Part shown: one piece after another, positions 1-8,373 of the stretch
Layout of the letters: the number at the start of each line of letters is the position of its first letter
How positions within the stretch are numbered: position 1 is the first letter of the stretch
Assembly: GCA_001418405.1 (NCBI GenBank)
Contig: LIQL01000045.1
Location: 1-34,087 of the forward strand
Direction of reading: 5' to 3'
DNA: 34,087 bases
Source of the DNA: Streptomyces diastatochromogenes
GTDB taxonomy: Bacteria > Actinomycetota > Actinomycetes > Streptomycetales > Streptomycetaceae
Made by a program: the position numbers and the translations under genes
The notes under the pieces: model-generated
Told to the model about the DNA's origin: nothing
Seen by the model: the letters and a program-made list of their open reading frames with translations, nothing else
Database searches by the model: none

Positions 1-172
1 CGCCCCGCGCAGCGGCAACGCGCCGCAGGCGCAAACGGCAACCCCCACGGCGGGACAGCCGGAGACGTACGACGGCGCCCCGCGCAGCGGCAACGCGCCG
101 CAGGCGCAAACGGCAACCCCCACGGCGGGACAGCCGACGACGTACGACGACGCCCCGCGCAGCGGCAACGCG
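1..172 (+). repeat. 75-bp tandem repeat, about 2.3 copies
   Basis: Units start at 1, 76 and 151. The first two copies differ at only a few positions near their ends (gagacg/acgacg and gacgg/gacga). The third copy matches for its first 22 bases and then diverges to the stop codon. The period is an exact multiple of three, so copy-number change would keep the frame open. The array may extend upstream beyond the window. Confidence 0.9.
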
Positions 173-187
173 CAAGCGATAGCGTGA
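1..187 (+). CDS. 3' end of an unidentified protein with a repetitive C-terminal tail (partial)
   Basis: The reading frame is open from the window edge (first full codon at base 2) to a TGA at 185-187. It encodes about 61 residues rich in Ala, Pro, Gln, Thr and Gly, built from two full copies and one shortened copy of a 25-residue unit that begins APRSGNAPQAQTATPTAGQP and ends TYDG or TYDD. No domain can be recognised. The next gene starts only 6 bp downstream, so the two are probably co-transcribed. In Streptomyces the gene upstream of this block is, from memory, a PimA-like glycosyltransferase. The tail could be a disordered extension of such an enzyme, but nothing in the visible part proves that. 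Confidence 0.6.
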   Translation, partial: APRSGNAPQAQTATPTAGQPETYDGAPRSGNAPQAQTATPTAGQPTTYDDAPRSGNAQAIA

Positions 188-193
188 CTCGGC

Positions 194-739
194 GTGACAA
201 CGTTTATCTGGATCGCCGTGGCGATCGTCCTCATCGGCCTCTACCTGAGTTGGACGGCCGGTCGGCTCGACCGGCTGCACGCGCGGATCGACGCGGCGCG
301 GGCGGCGTTGGACGCCCAGCTGTTGCGGCGGGCTTCGGTCGCGCAGGAGGTGGGGACGTCGGGGGTGTTGGATCCGGCGGCTTCGATCGTGCTCTACCAG
401 GCCGCGCATGACGCCCGGCAGGCGACGGAGGAGCAGCGCGAGGTCGCGGAGAGCGAGCTGAGCCAGGCGTTGCGGGCGGTCTTCGAGGACGAGGCGCAGT
501 TGGCGGCGGTGCGGGAGGCGCCGGGCGGGGAGCGGACGGTCGTGGAGCTGACCGCTGCGGTGCGTCGGGTCCCGATGGCGCGGCGGTTCCACAACGATGC
601 GGTGCGGGCGGCGCGGGCGGTCCGTCGGCATCGGGTGGTGCGCTATCTGCGGTTGGCCGGGCATGCGCCGTTCCCGATGGCGTTCGAGATGGACGACGAG
701 CCGCCGGCCGTCTTGGACGACCGCTCGGTCGGGAACTGA
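194..739 (+). CDS. Membrane-anchored protein of unknown function, LemA-like helical architecture
   Basis: The 181-residue product starts at GTG 194. One N-terminal transmembrane helix (about residues 3-21, FIWIAVAIVLIGLYLSW) is followed by a long, Ala/Arg/Glu-rich, predicted helical segment (about 24-170). The pattern of a TM helix followed by RLDRLHARIDAARAALDAQL resembles the start of LemA-type proteins, but the LemA signature is not clearly present, so this is only a structural analogy. No catalytic motif is visible. It begins 6 bp after the preceding stop without an obvious Shine-Dalgarno sequence, which suggests translational coupling. It is followed by a 147-bp gap before pdxS. I do not recognise a function. 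Confidence 0.75.
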   Translation: MTTFIWIAVAIVLIGLYLSWTAGRLDRLHARIDAARAALDAQLLRRASVAQEVGTSGVLDPAASIVLYQAAHDARQATEEQREVAESELSQALRAVFEDEAQLAAVREAPGGERTVVELTAAVRRVPMARRFHNDAVRAARAVRRHRVVRYLRLAGHAPFPMAFEMDDEPPAVLDDRSVGN

Positions 740-886
740 CCGACCACGAAGCGGAAGCAAACCATCCGGCTGGTGGGACGGCTGAGGTCGGCAAGCCACC
801 GGCCTCTAATTGGCCCTTTTCCCAGGTCGCTGACCCACGGTTGTGTAGGCGCCGAAGCGCAACCACCCGCACTGAGTGAGGTCAAC

Positions 887-1798
887 GTGTCCAGCACGCC
901 CACTACGCCCCAGACCCCCGAGACCGGAACCGCGCGCGTCAAGCGCGGCATGGCCGAGCAGCTCAAGGGCGGCGTGATCATGGACGTCGTCACGCCGGAA
1001 GAGGCGAAGATCGCCGAGGACGCCGGTGCCGTCGCCGTCATGGCCCTGGAGCGGGTCCCGGCCGACATCCGCAAGGACGGCGGCGTGGCCCGGATGTCCG
1101 ACCCGGACATGATCGACGGCATCATCGACGCGGTCTCGATCCCCGTCATGGCCAAGTCCCGGATCGGCCACTTCGTCGAGGCCCAGGTCCTGCAGTCGCT
1201 CGGCGTCGACTACATCGACGAGTCCGAGGTCCTCACCCCGGCCGACGAGGTCAACCACTCCGACAAGTGGGCCTTCACCACCCCGTTCGTCTGCGGCGCC
1301 ACCAACCTCGGTGAGGCGCTGCGCCGGATCGCCGAGGGCGCGGCCATGATCCGCTCCAAGGGCGAGGCCGGTACCGGCAACGTCGTCGAGGCGGTCCGCC
1401 ACCTGCGTCAGATCAAGGGCGAGATCGCCAAGCTGCGCGGCTGCGACCACAACGAGCTGTTCGCCGCCGCCAAGGAGCTGCGCGCCCCCTACGAGCTGGT
1501 CAAGGAGGTCGCCGAGCTGGGCAAGCTCCCCGTCGTGCTGTTCTCCGCCGGTGGTGTGGCCACCCCGGCCGACGCCGCGCTGATGCGCCAGCTCGGTGCC
1601 GAGGGCGTCTTCGTCGGCTCCGGCATCTTCAAGTCCGGCGACCCGGCCAAGCGCGCCGCCGCGATCGTGAAGGCCACCACCTTCTACGACGACCCGAAGG
1701 TCATCGCGGACGTCTCCCGCAACCTGGGCGAGGCCATGGTCGGCATCAACTGCGACACCCTCCCCGAGGCCGAGCGCTACGCCAACCGCGGCTGGTAA
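887..1798 (+). CDS. pdxS: Pyridoxal 5'-phosphate synthase lyase subunit PdxS
   Basis: PdxS condenses ribose 5-phosphate, glyceraldehyde 3-phosphate and ammonia into pyridoxal 5'-phosphate (DXP-independent vitamin B6 route); ammonia comes from the PdxT glutaminase. The 303-residue (beta/alpha)8 protein is full length. Catalytic residues align with the family: Asp33 (IMDVV), Lys90 ([10 protein letters not shown]) and Lys158 ([10 protein letters not shown]), a constant offset of nine from the B. subtilis D24/K81/K149. I chose GTG 887, preceded by a GTGAGG ribosome site; the frame is open further upstream to 773 but that extension is not PdxS-like. pdxT follows after 14 bp, so the two are one operon. 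No MocR-type PdxR regulator gene lies next to it in this window. Confidence 0.97.
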   Translation: MSSTPTTPQTPETGTARVKRGMAEQLKGGVIMDVVTPEEAKIAEDAGAVAVMALERVPADIRKDGGVARMSDPDMIDGIIDAVSIPVMAKSRIGHFVEAQVLQSLGVDYIDESEVLTPADEVNHSDKWAFTTPFVCGATNLGEALRRIAEGAAMIRSKGEAGTGNVVEAVRHLRQIKGEIAKLRGCDHNELFAAAKELRAPYELVKEVAELGKLPVVLFSAGGVATPADAALMRQLGAEGVFVGSGIFKSGDPAKRAAAIVKATTFYDDPKVIADVSRNLGEAMVGINCDTLPEAERYANRGW

Positions 1799-1812
1799 GG
1801 ACGCAGGAACTG

Positions 1813-2424
1813 ATGAGCACCACTCCCATCATCGGCGTGCTGGCGCTCCAGGGCGACGTCCGCGAGCACCTCAAGGCGCTCGCGGACGCCGGCGCCCGGG
1901 GGCTGCCGGTCCGTCGTCCCGAGGAGCTCGACGCAATCGACGGCCTGGTCATTCCGGGTGGCGAATCCACGACCATGTCCAAGCTGGCTGTCGTGTTCGG
2001 CATGTTGGAGCCGCTGCGCGCGTTCGTGCGGGCTGGGCGACCGGTCTACGGCACCTGCGCCGGCATGATCATGGTCGCCGACAAGCTGCTGGACGCCCGG
2101 GACGACCAGGAGACGCTGGGCGGCATCGACATGATCGTGCGCCGCAACGCCTTCGGGCGGCAGAACGAGTCGTTCGAGGCGGCCGTCGAGGTGGCCGGGA
2201 TCGACGGCGGCCCGGTGGAGGGCGTCTTCATCCGGGCGCCCTGGGTCGAGTCGGTCGGCGCCTCCGTGGAGGTCCTCGCGACGTACGGTGGACATACCGT
2301 GGGAGTGCGGCAGGGTAACGTGCTCGCCACGTCCTTCCACCCGGAGCTGACCGGTGACCACCGGATCCACGGGTTCTTCGTGGACATGGTCCGTGCGGTG
2401 ACCCCTCAGGGGGAGCACGCGTAA
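1813..2424 (+). CDS. pdxT: Pyridoxal 5'-phosphate synthase glutaminase subunit PdxT
   Basis: PdxT hydrolyses glutamine and passes ammonia to PdxS; the complex is typically a dodecameric PdxS core decorated with PdxT. The 203-residue product is a class I glutamine amidotransferase of the SNO/PdxT type. The triad is visible: nucleophile Cys82 in YGTCAGM, His176 and Glu178 in [15 protein letters not shown]. The oxyanion-loop motif PGGESTT is at about 48-54. ATG 1813 follows an AGGA-rich stretch (AGGACGCAGGAACTG). Spacing from pdxS is 14 bp. The stop is followed by about 97 bp containing a probable promoter for yebC. Confidence 0.97.
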   Translation: MSTTPIIGVLALQGDVREHLKALADAGARGLPVRRPEELDAIDGLVIPGGESTTMSKLAVVFGMLEPLRAFVRAGRPVYGTCAGMIMVADKLLDARDDQETLGGIDMIVRRNAFGRQNESFEAAVEVAGIDGGPVEGVFIRAPWVESVGASVEVLATYGGHTVGVRQGNVLATSFHPELTGDHRIHGFFVDMVRAVTPQGEHA

Positions 2425-2469
2425 GCGCTGCGTGAGGGGCGGAGTTCGGGAGACCGGCCGCCCTCCCGG

Positions 2470-2475
2470 TAGGAT
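2470..2475 (+). promoter_or_regulatory. Candidate -10 box for yebC
   Basis: TAGGAT lies 47 bp upstream of the yebC ATG in the pdxT-yebC gap and matches the usual Streptomyces HrdB -10 (TAGNNT). No good -35 is seen at 16-18 bp; the nearest TTC-containing hexamer (2445-2450) is 19 bp away. Low confidence. Confidence 0.35.
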
Positions 2476-2521
2476 CTGGGGCGATCGTTTCTGACATGGG
2501 TTACGCGAAGGAGACAGGCGG

Positions 2522-3274
2522 ATGTCCGGCCACTCTAAATGGGCTACGACGAAGCACAAGAAGGCCGTGATCGATGCCAAGCGCGGCAAGCTCTTCGCGA
2601 AGCTGATCAAGAACGTCGAGGTCGCGGCGCGGATGGGCGGCGTCGACGTGGAAGGCAACCCGACGCTGTACGACGCCGTGCAGAAGGCGAAGAAGCAGTC
2701 GGTCCCGAACAAGAACATCGACTCCGCGATCAAGCGCGGTGGCGGCCTCGAAGCCGGCGGCGCCGACTACGAGACGATCATGTACGAGGGCTACGGTCCC
2801 AACGGCGTCGCGGTGCTCATCGAGTGCCTCACCGACAACCGCAACCGTGCCGCGTCCGACGTCCGCGTCGCGATGACCCGCAACGGCGGCTCGATGGCCG
2901 ACCCGGGTTCGGTGTCGTACCTCTTCAACCGCAAGGGCGTGGTGATCGTCCCCAAGGGCGAGCTGAGCGAGGACGACGTCCTGGGTGCGGTCCTGGACGC
3001 CGGCGCCGAGGAGGTCAACGACCTCGGTGAGTCCTTCGAGGTGCTCAGCGAGGCCACCGACCTGGTCGCGGTGCGCACCGCGCTCCAGGAGGCCGGCATC
3101 GACTACGACTCGGCCGAGGCCAACTTCGTCCCGACCATGCAGGTCGAGCTGGAGGAAGAGGGCGCGCGCAAGATCTTCAAGCTGATCGACGCCCTGGAGG
3201 ACAGCGACGACGTGCAGAACGTCTTCGCCAACTTCGACGTGTCCGACGACGTCATGGCCAAGGTCGACGCCTGA
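2522..3274 (+). CDS. yebC: YebC/TACO1 family protein
   Basis: The 250-residue protein begins with the diagnostic [20 protein letters not shown] and is full length for the family. YebC/PmpR proteins have been described as transcriptional regulators, and more recently members have been linked to translation, including relief of ribosome stalling at difficult (for example polyproline) sequences, like mitochondrial TACO1. Which role applies here cannot be read from sequence. The basic N-terminal domain (1-75) and the acidic C-terminal half (from about 130) are both present. ATG 2522 is preceded by GAAGGAGACAGGCGG. The gene sits just upstream of ruvC, as in many actinobacteria and proteobacteria, but a strong hairpin (3301-3332) separates the two. 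Confidence 0.95.
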   Translation: MSGHSKWATTKHKKAVIDAKRGKLFAKLIKNVEVAARMGGVDVEGNPTLYDAVQKAKKQSVPNKNIDSAIKRGGGLEAGGADYETIMYEGYGPNGVAVLIECLTDNRNRAASDVRVAMTRNGGSMADPGSVSYLFNRKGVVIVPKGELSEDDVLGAVLDAGAEEVNDLGESFEVLSEATDLVAVRTALQEAGIDYDSAEANFVPTMQVELEEEGARKIFKLIDALEDSDDVQNVFANFDVSDDVMAKVDA

Positions 3275-3300
3275 CGGTCGCGGGCTAACCGGTCGTACGA

Positions 3301-3332
3301 CGGGCCGGCGGGGAACACACCCCGCCGGCCCG
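3301..3332 (+). terminator. Strong hairpin terminator after yebC
   Basis: A perfect 13-bp inverted repeat, CGGGCCGGCGGGG / CCCCGCCGGCCCG, with a 6-nt loop (AACACA), lies 26 bp after the yebC stop and is followed by TCGGTTTGTC, a weak T-rich tail. This fits Streptomyces terminators, which often lack a long U-tract. Confidence 0.8.
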
Positions 3333-3410
3333 TCGGTTTGTCAGTGGCAGCCACTAACCTGCAGGAACGTAAGGAACAGACGACCGAACGACGGCGAGGG
3401 GCGGGGCCCG

Positions 3411-3962
3411 ATGAAGGTGCTGGGGGTGGACCCGGGGCTGACGCGCTGCGGGGTCGGCGTGGTGGACGGGGTGGCCGGGCGGCCGCTGACCATGGTCGGC
3501 GTCGGCGTCGTGCGAACCCCGGCGGACGCGGACGTCGCCCACCGCCTGGTGCTGATCGAGCGCGGCCTGGAGGAGTGGCTCGACACCCACCGCCCCGAGT
3601 ACGTCGCCGTGGAGCGGGTCTTCAGCCAGCACAACGTCCGTACGGTCATGGGCACCGCCCAGGCCAGCGCGGTCGCCATGCTGTGCGCCGCGCGCCGCGG
3701 GCTGCCGGTCGCACTGCACACCCCCAGCGAGGTCAAGGCCGCGGTCACCGGCTCGGGACGGGCCGACAAGGCGCAGGTCGGAGCGATGGTCACCCGTCTG
3801 CTGCGGCTCTCCGCACCGCCCAAGCCGGCCGACGCCGCCGACGCCCTCGCCCTGGCCATCTGCCACATCTGGCGCGCCCCCGCGGTCAACCGCCTCCAGC
3901 AGGCCCAGGCCGCGGCCCGCCGCACCCCCGCTCCCGCACGCACCCTGAAGGGCACTCGATGA
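3411..3962 (+). CDS. ruvC: Crossover junction endodeoxyribonuclease RuvC
   Basis: RuvC is the dimeric nuclease that cuts Holliday junctions symmetrically, working with the RuvAB branch-migration motor. The 183-residue product keeps the four acidic metal-binding residues of the RNase H fold: Asp7 (GVDPG), Glu68 (AVERVF), Asp141 and Asp144 ([13 protein letters not shown]). ATG 3411 follows a GAGGGGCGGGG stretch. The C-terminal 25 residues (Ala/Gln/Arg/Pro-rich) are an actinobacterial-type extension. The stop overlaps the ruvA start (ATGA), so the genes are translationally coupled. A small palindrome AGTGG-CAG-CCACT (3343-3355) lies about 55 bp upstream and could be an operator; I see no convincing SOS (LexA) box. 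Confidence 0.97.
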   Translation: MKVLGVDPGLTRCGVGVVDGVAGRPLTMVGVGVVRTPADADVAHRLVLIERGLEEWLDTHRPEYVAVERVFSQHNVRTVMGTAQASAVAMLCAARRGLPVALHTPSEVKAAVTGSGRADKAQVGAMVTRLLRLSAPPKPADAADALALAICHIWRAPAVNRLQQAQAAARRTPAPARTLKGTR

Positions 3963-4579
3963 TCGCCTTCGTCTCCGGCCCGGTCGCGGCCCTGGCACCG
4001 GACACCGCCGTCGTCGAGGTCGGCGGCGTCGGCATGGCCGTCCAGTGCACGCCGAACACCCTTTCCGGCCTCCGGCTCGGCGAGCACGCCAAGCTCGCCA
4101 CCTCCCTCGTCGTCCGGGAGGACTCGCTGACCCTCTACGGCTTCGCCGACGACGACGAGCGGCAGACCTTCGAACTGCTGCAGACCGCCAGCGGGGTCGG
4201 CCCGCGGCTGGCCCAGGCGATGCTCGCGGTGCATTCCCCGGACGCCCTGCGGCTCGCGGTGTCCACGGGCGACGAGAAGGCGCTGACGGCCGTGCCGGGC
4301 ATCGGCAAGAAGGGCGCGCAGAAGCTGCTGCTGGAGTTCAAGGACCGGCTCGGCGCACCGGTCGGCACGGCCCGTCCGGTGGCCGGAGCGACGGCGCCGG
4401 CTGGTTGGCGTGATCAGCTCCAGGCCGCGCTGGTCGGACTGGGCTACGCCGCCAGGGAGGCCGACGAGGCGGTCGCCGCGGTGGCTCCGCAGGCCGAGGC
4501 GACCGCCGCCGCGGGCGGCACGCCGCAGGTACCGCAGTTGCTGAAGGCGGCGTTGCAGACCCTCAACCGCGCCCGATGA
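3959..4579 (+). CDS. ruvA: Holliday junction branch migration protein RuvA
   Basis: RuvA binds four-way junctions as a tetramer and loads RuvB. The 206-residue product has the N-terminal OB fold ([29 protein letters not shown], residues 1-65), tandem helix-hairpin-helix region ([17 protein letters not shown] and [18 protein letters not shown], about 75-130), an Ala/Pro linker (about 133-148) and the small C-terminal RuvB-binding helical domain. Start ATG 3959 overlaps the ruvC stop by 4 bp. It is 79 bp upstream of ruvB. Confidence 0.97.
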   Translation: MIAFVSGPVAALAPDTAVVEVGGVGMAVQCTPNTLSGLRLGEHAKLATSLVVREDSLTLYGFADDDERQTFELLQTASGVGPRLAQAMLAVHSPDALRLAVSTGDEKALTAVPGIGKKGAQKLLLEFKDRLGAPVGTARPVAGATAPAGWRDQLQAALVGLGYAAREADEAVAAVAPQAEATAAAGGTPQVPQLLKAALQTLNRAR

Positions 4580-4658
4580 CCGGCGCCGCGCCCGCGCACC
4601 CCCGACCGCACCACCCCGCAGGCGGCCCGGCCGCCCCGACCCCGCGAGGAAATCCGCA

Positions 4659-5747
4659 GTGAACTGGGACGACACCGCACCGTCCACCGCCGAGGAGACC
4701 GCCGACGTCCCGGCCGACCGGCTGGTGGCGGCCGACGCGGACGGCGAGGAGAACGCCGTCGAGGCCGCGCTGCGGCCCAAGGACCTCGACGAGTTCGTGG
4801 GCCAGGAGCGGGTCCGCGAACAGCTCGACCTGGTGCTGAAGGCGGCCCGCGCCCGGGGCGCCACCGCCGACCACGTGCTGCTCTCCGGTGCGCCCGGGTT
4901 GGGCAAGACCACCCTCTCCATGATCATCGCGGCCGAGATGGGCGCCCCGATCCGGATCACCTCCGGCCCCGCCATCCAGCACGCCGGCGACCTGGCGGCG
5001 ATCCTCTCCTCCCTCCAGGAGGGCGAGGTCCTCTTCCTCGACGAGATCCACCGCATGTCCCGGCCCGCCGAGGAGATGCTCTACATGGCGATGGAGGACT
5101 TCCGGGTCGACGTGATCGTCGGCAAGGGGCCGGGCGCGACCGCCATCCCCCTGGAGCTCCCGCCGTTCACCCTGGTCGGGGCGACCACCCGGGCCGGTCT
5201 GCTGCCGCCGCCGCTGCGCGACCGCTTCGGCTTCACCGGCCACATGGAGTTCTACGCGCCGGTCGAGCTGGAGCGCGTCATCCGCCGCTCGGCCGGTCTG
5301 CTCGACGTGGAGATAGAGCCCGAAGGGGCCGCCGAGATCGCCGGCCGTTCCCGGGGCACGCCCCGGATCGCCAACCGCCTGCTGCGCCGGGTCCGGGACT
5401 ACGCCCAGGTCAAGGCCGACGGCGTGATCACCCGTGAGGTCGCCGCGCAGGCCCTCGGGGTCTACGAGGTCGACGCTCGCGGACTGGACCGGCTGGACCG
5501 CGCGGTGCTCACCGCCCTGCTCAAGCTGTTCGGCGGTGGCCCGGTGGGGCTCTCCACCCTGGCCGTCGCGGTGGGGGAGGAGCGTGAGACCGTCGAGGAG
5601 GTCGCCGAGCCCTTCCTGGTGCGGGAGGGGCTGCTGGCCCGTACGCCGCGCGGCCGGATCGCGACCCCCGCGGCCTGGGCCCACCTCGGGCTGGTGCCCC
5701 CGCAGCAAGCGGGCGGAAGCGGACAGCGTGGACTGTTCGAGGCATGA
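4659..5747 (+). CDS. ruvB: Holliday junction branch migration ATPase RuvB
   Basis: RuvB is the hexameric AAA+ motor for branch migration. In the 362-residue product, Walker A is GAPGLGKTT (77-85), Walker B is LFLDEIHR (125-132), sensor 1 lies in VGATTRAG, and the sensor 2 region [18 protein letters not shown] is present, followed by the C-terminal winged helix ending LGLVPPQQ. The first 37 residues are an acidic, Ala-rich extension. GTG 4659 follows GCGAGGAAATCC. The 79-bp gap after ruvA is strikingly C-rich on this strand but contains no convincing promoter. Confidence 0.97.
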   Translation: MNWDDTAPSTAEETADVPADRLVAADADGEENAVEAALRPKDLDEFVGQERVREQLDLVLKAARARGATADHVLLSGAPGLGKTTLSMIIAAEMGAPIRITSGPAIQHAGDLAAILSSLQEGEVLFLDEIHRMSRPAEEMLYMAMEDFRVDVIVGKGPGATAIPLELPPFTLVGATTRAGLLPPPLRDRFGFTGHMEFYAPVELERVIRRSAGLLDVEIEPEGAAEIAGRSRGTPRIANRLLRRVRDYAQVKADGVITREVAAQALGVYEVDARGLDRLDRAVLTALLKLFGGGPVGLSTLAVAVGEERETVEEVAEPFLVREGLLARTPRGRIATPAAWAHLGLVPPQQAGGSGQRGLFEA

Positions 5748-5794
5748 CGGCGCGGAGACTCGCCCGGTCAGGAACTGCGGTGCGATGCTGGGCG

Positions 5795-5824
5795 TTGTTC
5801 CACTGGTGCGGACTCGCTTAGACT
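5795..5824 (+). promoter_or_regulatory. Candidate HrdB-type promoter for yajC-secD-secF
   Basis: TTGTTC (5795-5800) and TAGACT (5819-5824) are separated by 18 bp in the ruvB-yajC gap. Transcription would start near 5831, giving a leader of roughly 78 nt before the yajC GTG. This is one of the better vegetative promoter matches in the window. Confidence 0.55.
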
Positions 5825-5908
5825 CCGCCGATGCCGCCCGTATGGACGGTATATCCACCTCTGTATATGAGACCGCGGAGAAGCGGTCGTGCGAAGGATT
5901 TCCGTCCC

Positions 5909-6481
5909 GTGAGTATCATGACTCTCCTCCCGTTCATCGTCCTCATCGGGGCCATGTTCCTGATGACGCGGTCCGCCAAGAAGAAGCAGCAGGCGGCCCA
6001 GCAGATGCGCGAAGAAATGCAGCCCGGCACCGGCGTCCGGACGATCGGCGGCATGTTCGCCACCGTCAAGGAGATCCACGAGGAGACCGTCCTCCTGGAG
6101 GTCGCCCCCGGCGTGCACGCCATCTACGCCAAGAACGCCATCGGCGCGGTGCTCGCGGATGAGGAGTACAACCGCATTCTGGACGGCGCCGACCCGATCA
6201 CCGGCGAGGACGGCCCGGTCGTTCCGGACGACGTCTCGTCGCTGACCGGTGCCGAAGCCACCGAAAAGGGTGACAAGGCCGGCAAGATCGACCTGGGCAA
6301 GGCCGAGGCCGGCGACGACGCCGAGCCCGCCGCCGACAAGGCCGAGGGCGACAAGGCTGACAAGGTCGAGAAGGCCGAGAAGGCCGAGAAGGTGGACAAG
6401 GCCGCCGAGGCCGACGAGGCGACCGCCGAGGGCGACGACGCCAAGGACGGCAAGAAGGCCGGCGGCGCCGACGCGAAGTAG
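5909..6481 (+). CDS. yajC: Preprotein translocase accessory subunit YajC
   Basis: YajC is a small membrane protein that associates with SecDF and the SecYEG channel. The product is about 190 residues. One N-terminal TM helix (about 4-20, MTLLPFIVLIGAMFLM) is followed by the basic RSAKKKQQ and the YajC core (PGTGVRTIGGMFATVKEI ... VLLEVAPGVHAIYAKNAIGAVL). The C-terminal half (about 95-190) is a low-complexity Lys/Glu/Ala/Asp tail with repeated AEKAEK units, longer than in E. coli YajC (about 110 residues). I chose GTG 5909, 10 nt after GAAGGA; an in-frame ATG at 5831 would put untypical residues before the TM helix, and ATG 5918 has poorer spacing. Confidence 0.92.
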   Translation: MSIMTLLPFIVLIGAMFLMTRSAKKKQQAAQQMREEMQPGTGVRTIGGMFATVKEIHEETVLLEVAPGVHAIYAKNAIGAVLADEEYNRILDGADPITGEDGPVVPDDVSSLTGAEATEKGDKAGKIDLGKAEAGDDAEPAADKAEGDKADKVEKAEKAEKVDKAAEADEATAEGDDAKDGKKAGGADAK

Positions 6482-6635
6482 TCCGTTCCGCAGCGGGGAG
6501 CCGCGGCACGTTCCCGATCGGACGCACCGCGGTTCCCGGACGGTCTAGGCTCCGGCGGGGGCACGTCCCCACAAGACTTCGTGGCCGCTCGGCAGACACC
6601 CCAGGCCGAGGGGTTGGACAGGGAGAAACGACAAG

Positions 6636-8372
6636 GTGGCAGCACCGAAGAAGGGCCGCAGGGCGCCCACGAGCCAGGGGCATCCAGGGCGCACCCTGAT
6701 CCTGGTCCTCATCGCGATGGCGGCGCTGGTCGGAGGCATGTTCTACTCCGGCACGATGACGCCCCGGCTGGGCATCGACCTGGCGGGCGGCACCAGCTTC
6801 ACGCTGGCGGCGCAGAACCAACCGGGCAAGCCCAACGCGATCAACGAGACCAACATGAACACCGCCGCCGGCATCATGGAGCGGCGGGTCAACGGTCTGG
6901 GTGTATCCGAGTCCGAGGTCCAGACGCAGGGCAGCAACCACATCATCGTGAACATCCCCAAGGGGACGGACGCGAAGCAGGCCCGCCAGCAGGTCGGCAC
7001 CACCGCCCAGCTCGCGTTCCGGCCGGTGCTGACCACCGCCGCGGGTGCCAAGACCCCCGAGCCCAAGCCCAGCCCCTCCGCCAGCGGCAAGACCGGCGAG
7101 AAGGCCACCGGCGGCAAGGGCTCCTCGCCGACCCCGAGCGCCAGCGCCTCCACCCAGGGCCGCGCGGTCACGGACGCGCTGAAGAAGCCGTCCGCCTCGC
7201 CGTCGGCCTCCGCGTCGGACAAGCCCTCGGCCCAGCCGACGCCGCCCGCCCCCGGTGGTGCGGACGTCCCGCCGGCCCTGCAGAAGCAGTTCGCGGCGCT
7301 GGACTGCTCCACCAAGGCGGGCCGTGCCCAGGCCGGTGAGCAGGCTGCCGGCACCAAGCCCACCGACCCGGTCGTGGCCTGCAAGGACGACGGTTCCCAG
7401 AAGTACGTGCTCGGCCCGGTCGGCGTCGAGGGCACGGACGTCAAGGACGCCAAGGCGGTCTTCGACAGCCAGCAGGGCCAGGGCTGGATCGTCCAGATGG
7501 ACTTCACCTCGGACGGCGGCAAGAAGTTCGCGGATGTCACCGGCAAGCTCGCCGCCAAGGCGCAGCCGCAGAACCAGTTCGCGATCGTGCTGGACGGCGC
7601 GGTGGTCTCCGACCCGCGCGTCAGCGAGCGGCTCAACGGCGGCAACGCCACCATTTCCGGCGGCTTCACCCAGCAGTCCGCCGAGGACCTCGGCAACATG
7701 CTGTCCTACGGTGCCCTGCCGCTCTCCTTCAAGATCGACGACGAGACCACGGTCACCGCGGCGCTCGGCGGCGAGCAGCTGCACGCCGGTCTGATCGCCG
7801 GCGCCATCGGCCTCGCGCTGGTCGTCATCTACCTGGTCGCCTACTACCGGGGGCTGGCGCTGGTCGCGCTGGCGAGCCTCGGGGTCTCCGCGGTCCTGAC
7901 CTACACGATCATGACGTTGCTCGGCCCGGGCATCGGGTTCGCGCTGAACCTCCCGGCGGTCTGCGGCGCCATCGTCGCCATCGGCATCACCGCCGACTCG
8001 TTCATCGTCTACTTCGAGCGGATCCGTGACGAGATCCGCGAGGGCCGCACGCTGCGGCCGGCCGTCGAGCGCGGTTGGCCGCGGGCCCGCCGCACGATCC
8101 TGGTCTCCGACTTCGTGTCGTTCCTGGCGGCCGCGGTGCTGTTCATCGTCACCGTCGGCAAGGTGCAGGGCTTCGCGTTCACCCTCGGCCTGACCACCCT
8201 CCTCGACGTGGTCGTGGTCTTCCTCTTCACCAAGCCGCTGATGACGCTGCTGGCCCGCCGGAAGTTCTTCTCCGAGGGGCACTCCTGGTCCGGCCTCGAC
8301 CCCAAGCGCCTGGGCGCCAAGCCGCCGCTGCGCCGTCGTCGCACCGCCCCCAACCAGACGAAGGAGGCGTGA
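6636..8372 (+). CDS. secD: Protein translocase subunit SecD
   Basis: SecD works with SecF to use the proton-motive force in late steps of protein export. The 578-residue product has TM1 at about 20-38, the SecD signature LGIDLAGGTSFTL, the periplasmic P1 domain, and five more TM helices at about 380-545 (including GAIVAIGITADSFIVYFERI). A Pro/Ser/Ala/Lys-rich low-complexity insert (about 136-210) interrupts the extracytoplasmic domain, a feature I associate with streptomycete SecD. GTG 6636 is preceded by a GGGAG ribosome site 10 nt upstream. A TAGGCT hexamer (6546-6551) lies in the 154-bp gap after yajC and could be an additional -10 box, but lacks a matching -35. Confidence 0.97.
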   Translation: MAAPKKGRRAPTSQGHPGRTLILVLIAMAALVGGMFYSGTMTPRLGIDLAGGTSFTLAAQNQPGKPNAINETNMNTAAGIMERRVNGLGVSESEVQTQGSNHIIVNIPKGTDAKQARQQVGTTAQLAFRPVLTTAAGAKTPEPKPSPSASGKTGEKATGGKGSSPTPSASASTQGRAVTDALKKPSASPSASASDKPSAQPTPPAPGGADVPPALQKQFAALDCSTKAGRAQAGEQAAGTKPTDPVVACKDDGSQKYVLGPVGVEGTDVKDAKAVFDSQQGQGWIVQMDFTSDGGKKFADVTGKLAAKAQPQNQFAIVLDGAVVSDPRVSERLNGGNATISGGFTQQSAEDLGNMLSYGALPLSFKIDDETTVTAALGGEQLHAGLIAGAIGLALVVIYLVAYYRGLALVALASLGVSAVLTYTIMTLLGPGIGFALNLPAVCGAIVAIGITADSFIVYFERIRDEIREGRTLRPAVERGWPRARRTILVSDFVSFLAAAVLFIVTVGKVQGFAFTLGLTTLLDVVVVFLFTKPLMTLLARRKFFSEGHSWSGLDPKRLGAKPPLRRRRTAPNQTKEA

Positions 8373-8373
8373 G

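Noticed and set aside
1..187. CRISPR-like array from the direct repeats at the window start
   Set aside because: The repeats are contiguous 75-bp units in a coding frame without unique spacers.
740..886. Riboswitch or PdxR operator upstream of pdxS
   Set aside because: I found no convincing conserved RNA fold or paired operator repeats in this 147-bp gap; a TAGGCG hexamer at 846-851 lacks a supporting -35.
3338..3360. Promoter TTGTCA ... TAACCT before ruvC
   Set aside because: The spacing is only 11 bp, too short for a sigma-70-type promoter; only the small AGTGG-CAG-CCACT palindrome was kept as a remark.
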